Below are positions 61,515 through 64,000 of a stretch of DNA of 64,000 bases, piece by piece (positions within the stretch are counted from its first letter, which is position 1; every line of letters starts with the position of its first letter). The stretch is from JAGOCV01 sp049445855. Its GTDB lineage: Bacteria > Pseudomonadota > Gammaproteobacteria > Burkholderiales > Burkholderiaceae_C. A program made the position numbers and the translations under genes. The DNA lies in contig NZ_JBMSDV010000001.1 of the NCBI RefSeq assembly GCF_049445855.1, forward strand, positions 868,001-932,000, in the 5' to 3' direction. Below the pieces are notes generated by a model. That model did not search any database and was not told where the DNA came from. It saw nothing but the letters and a program-made list of their open reading frames with translations.

Positions 61515-62291
61515 TCAAGCTTCCTGCAGCACCATGGCGTCGCCCGCGGCGATCGTGCCTGGTGTGACCACCTCGGCATACACCCCCAGATCACCATGGC
61601 CCTGCTTGTCGCGGATGCCCAGCGGCACGTTGACATCGCGGATGGCCGTTTGCGGGTTCACGCTGGTGGCCGCGCAGCGCTTGGTGCGGCGGATGATCCG
61701 CAACTTCACGTCGCCCACGTGGAGGGTCCTGCCGACCCAGTCAAGCTCGGACCACGCGGGCGCGCCGTCGAACACCAGGTTTCCACGGAAGCGCACGGGG
61801 TCGAGTACGGCGCCCAGCTTCTCCGACAGATCGCGCACGGTGGCAAGGTTGATCAGCGAAATGCTGCGCATCAACTCCACGCCATGCACGCTGACGTCCG
61901 TGAACTGGTGACCTTCGGCACGCACCAGGCGGGGCTTGCCCGGCAGCGGCATGCCGACGTAGCCGCCGAGGAAGGCCGCGAACGCTTCACGATCTTCATG
62001 CACATCGAGACGGAACTGCTTCGCGGGAAGCCCTGCTTCCTCGACGACCATGAGGTTGTCTGCATCGACATAGCGCGTCTTCAGCCGGGCCAGCCGCTCG
62101 TACTTGGCCAGCATGAGGAACTGCGTCTTGGGCGCAGGCTTCGGGATTGCTTCATCGAAGTCGAGCGAGCCATCGGTCACCGCGTAGACACGGTCCATCG
62201 GGAAGCCGAAGCCGGCCCGCAGGCCGACCTGCGGCAGGCTTTCCGCGCTCAGGCCCTTGATGGGAAAACGGTAAAGCGCTGCAATATTCAC
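61515..62291 (-). CDS. MOSC domain protein (YcbX/mARC-like)
   Basis: A 258-residue protein with the MOSC_N beta-barrel start (IAALYRFPIKGLSAESL) and a MOSC domain containing IRRTKRCAATSVNPQT with Cys206, the likely molybdenum ligand. The C-terminal ferredoxin of E. coli YcbX is absent. mARC and YcbX proteins reduce N-hydroxylated compounds using electrons from a separate reductase. It is encoded between the binding protein (28 bases) and livG (13 bases), an unexpected place for this family. Confidence 0.87.
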   Translation of the reverse strand: MNIAALYRFPIKGLSAESLPQVGLRAGFGFPMDRVYAVTDGSLDFDEAIPKPAPKTQFLMLAKYERLARLKTRYVDADNLMVVEEAGLPAKQFRLDVHEDREAFAAFLGGYVGMPLPGKPRLVRAEGHQFTDVSVHGVELMRSISLINLATVRDLSEKLGAVLDPVRFRGNLVFDGAPAWSELDWVGRTLHVGDVKLRIIRRTKRCAATSVNPQTAIRDVNVPLGIRDKQGHGDLGVYAEVVTPGTIAAGDAMVLQEA

Positions 62292-62319
62292 GAGGAGCCC
62301 CTGCCTTGCCAGCCGCGAC

Positions 62320-63561
62320 TCAGCGTGCCGATGCGCATGCGCCGGCCACCATCGGCGAGAACGCCTGCTCGGCCTTCACCGTCGCCTTGATGTTGTAGTA
62401 GTCCCAGGGGTACTTGGAATCGGCGGGCTTCTTCACGTCCATGAGGTACATGTCGTGCACGTGCAGGCCGTCGGCGCGGATGGTGCCGTTCCTGGCGAAG
62501 AAGTCGTTCACCGGCGTGGACTTCATCTTCGCCATGACGGCAGTGGCGCCGTCACCGCCTGCGGACTGGATGCTCTTGAGATAGTGCATGGCGGCGGAAT
62601 ACATGCCGGCATGGACCATGGTGGGCATGCGCTTGTTCGCTTCGAAGAAGCGGCGGGCCCACTTGCGCGATTCCTCGTTCGCGTCCCAGTAGAAGGCTTC
62701 GGTCAGCTGGATGCCCTGCGCCTGCGGCAGGCCCATGGCATGCACGTCGGAGATGAAGGTCAGCAGCGAGGCCACGCGCTGCTTGCCGCTCGTGCCCAGG
62801 CCGAACTCGCTCGCGCCCTTGATGGCGTTGGTGGTATCCGTGCCGCTGTTGGCCAGCGCGATCACCTTGGCGCCGGAGCTCTGGGCACGCAGCAGATAGG
62901 AAGAGAAATCCGTCGTGTTCAGCGGATGGCGCACCGCGCCCACCACCGTGCCGCCGGATGCCTTGACGACGTCGGCCGTGGTCTTCTCGAGGCCATGGCC
63001 GAAAGCGAAGTCCACCGTGATGAAGTACCAGCTGTCTGCGCCCTGCGACAGCAGCGCCTTGCCCACCACGTTCGACAGCGCGTTGGCGTCGTACACGTAC
63101 TGGATGCTGTTGGGTGTGCACGAATCGGTGGTCACGCGCGTCGTGCTCACGCCGCCAAGGACCACCACCTTGTTCTTGTCGCGCGTGACGTTCATCACGG
63201 CCAGCGCCACGCCCGAGTTGGAGATGTCGAAGATCGCGTCGACCTTGGACGTGTCGTACCACTCGCGGGCGATGTTCGCGCCGACGTCGGTCTTGTTCTG
63301 GTGATCGGCATAGACCACCTCGACCGGACGGCCGAGCACCTTGCCGCCGAAATCGGCCACCGCCATGCGCACGGCGGCGATGGAACCGTTGCCCGCGAAA
63401 TCCGAGAACGGACCTGACAGGTCCGTCAGCACGCCCAGTTTGACCACGCCATCGGAGACGGCCGATGCGGGCGCAGGAGCCTGGGCGACAGCTTGCTGAC
63501 AGAAAGCGGCCGTACAAAGCAGCGGCACAGCGAGGCGGGAAAGGATGCGGCTCTTGTTCAT
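62320..63561 (-). CDS. ABC transporter substrate-binding protein (LivJ/LivK-like, type I fold)
   Basis: A 413-residue periplasmic protein. A signal peptide ends near AVAQ (residue 27). The mature part starts VVKLGVLTDLSGPFSDFAGNGSIAAVRMAVADFGG, as in type I amino acid or aromatic-acid binding proteins. The sequence STTRVTTDSCTPNSIQYVYD and VDFAFGHGLEKTT are typical of the branch linked to amide or aromatic uptake. First gene of the transporter operon; it determines the imported compound. Confidence 0.9.
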   Translation of the reverse strand: MNKSRILSRLAVPLLCTAAFCQQAVAQAPAPASAVSDGVVKLGVLTDLSGPFSDFAGNGSIAAVRMAVADFGGKVLGRPVEVVYADHQNKTDVGANIAREWYDTSKVDAIFDISNSGVALAVMNVTRDKNKVVVLGGVSTTRVTTDSCTPNSIQYVYDANALSNVVGKALLSQGADSWYFITVDFAFGHGLEKTTADVVKASGGTVVGAVRHPLNTTDFSSYLLRAQSSGAKVIALANSGTDTTNAIKGASEFGLGTSGKQRVASLLTFISDVHAMGLPQAQGIQLTEAFYWDANEESRKWARRFFEANKRMPTMVHAGMYSAAMHYLKSIQSAGGDGATAVMAKMKSTPVNDFFARNGTIRADGLHVHDMYLMDVKKPADSKYPWDYYNIKATVKAEQAFSPMVAGACASAR

Positions 63562-64000
63562 GATGTGTTCCAGTTCTTGCGCGGGTTGATGGGCAGTCGA
63601 CTCGGAGTTCGAGGCTGAAACAAGTCTAAGAAGTGCACCCGTTGCGCAACAACCGACTCTTTTGCCATCAACACATGAGGAAAGCTAATGGCATGCCCGT
63701 GCGCACCGCGGAAGTGCACGCCCGCCCGTCGCTGGACGCAAGATGCCTGGATGCATCAAGACGCATGCCAGCCGATGGTGCGCGCGGGGTCGGGCCCGCA
63801 GAATGAAAAGGCCCGCTGGTTCCAGCAGGCCTTTTGCCTGGCGGGAGGGTAACAGCGCGATGAAGGCCGTGAGGCCGCGTCAGTGCTAGCGAGCAAACCC
63901 TAAAAATGACGCTGATGCCCCCAAGCTTTCGACGCTATCAATGCACGGACTAGCCCACTTGCTAAACGGCTTTTTCCGCTGGGATGCGGCCCGAAAGCCA
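63562..64000. other. Right-edge intergenic region
   Basis: No gene with an identifiable start lies in these 439 bases. They hold the leader of the binding-protein operon, with a perfect GTTGCGCAAC palindrome at 63641-63650, and the terminator at 63806-63835. On the minus strand a frame without stops enters from the window edge and ends at TAG 63886-63888; it could be the tail of a gene beyond the window, but the sequence is not recognised. Confidence 0.5.
63806..63835. terminator. Intrinsic terminator near the right edge
   Basis: A 14-bp stem with one mismatch (63806-63819 with 63822-63835) begins with four A and ends with four T, so it can work in both directions. It fits the end of a minus-strand gene entering from the right edge. 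Confidence 0.7.

Noticed and set aside
63841..64000. A structured RNA (tmRNA, RNase P or 6S) at the right edge
   Set aside because: None of the conserved ends or cores of these RNAs could be found on either strand.
1..64000. CRISPR array, insertion sequence, rRNA or plasmid/phage origin
   Set aside because: No regularly spaced direct repeats, transposase, rRNA segments or replication initiator were found on either strand.

Overview
The window is high-GC, gene-dense DNA of a betaproteobacterium, most likely of the Comamonadaceae/Burkholderiales. This rests on protein families and gene order: a ruvX-pyrR-pyrB-pyrC' operon, a pilG-pilH-pilI-pilJ-chpA twitching cluster behind a rubredoxin gene, a dusB-fis-purH operon, a TrpS with a fused DUF1508 domain, and TamA-TamB. 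The genus cannot be fixed by reading. There is no prophage, plasmid replication module, CRISPR array or insertion sequence. It reads as chromosome with a few decayed genes and one metabolic island at the right end.

Layout. 1-4132: a partial ParA-type ATPase, a TauE/SafE permease, a 3-oxoadipyl-CoA-type thiolase, two small hypothetical genes and a dihaem cytochrome c. 4220-12751: a MoxR ATPase, GNAT acetyltransferase and CoxE/VWA cassette, followed by tamA-tamB. 12786-16209: tRNA-Arg(CCT), a 37-residue lipoprotein candidate, a PHB-depolymerase-type esterase, an AstE/AspA-type deacylase and a serine hydrolase. 16524-19300: a divergent ferric-iron-type ABC permease and ATPase around a Fur-like site. 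19322-23863 (minus): yqgE-ruvX-pyrR-pyrB-pyrC'-plsC. 23898-25415: photolyase. 25420-35496 (minus): rubredoxin, then pilG, pilH, pilI, pilJ and a 2075-residue chpA. 35599-37822: thiD-like gene and hemL. 37842-38069: a 228-bp inverted-repeat element. 38189-41083 (minus): dusB-fis-purH. 41240-45764: YqaA, a PHP phosphoesterase, an EamA transporter, a YciO/TsaC protein, the remnant of a site-2 protease gene, and trpS. 45868-51157: an orphan LuxR-type regulator, a sensor kinase, an HDOD protein and a membrane-bound spermidine-synthase-like protein. 51162-52549: a repeat-containing secreted protein and an NTF2-like pseudogene.

52659-63561 is the most system-like part. Two minus-strand operons flank a LysR gene. 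One encodes a flavin/[2Fe-2S] reductase, a polysaccharide-deacetylase-fold hydrolase (possibly a cyclic imidase), an unknown 107-residue CxxC protein, a G3E/CobW GTPase and an amidase. The other encodes a full branched-chain-amino-acid-type ABC transporter with a MOSC-domain protein embedded in it. Together they look like an uptake and breakdown pathway for an amide- or imide-containing compound. The substrate cannot be read from sequence, and I do not know this exact combination as a described pathway.

Starts were chosen by family alignment from memory, ribosome-binding sites, signal peptides and operon overlaps. Functions rest on motif recognition only; no database search was possible.
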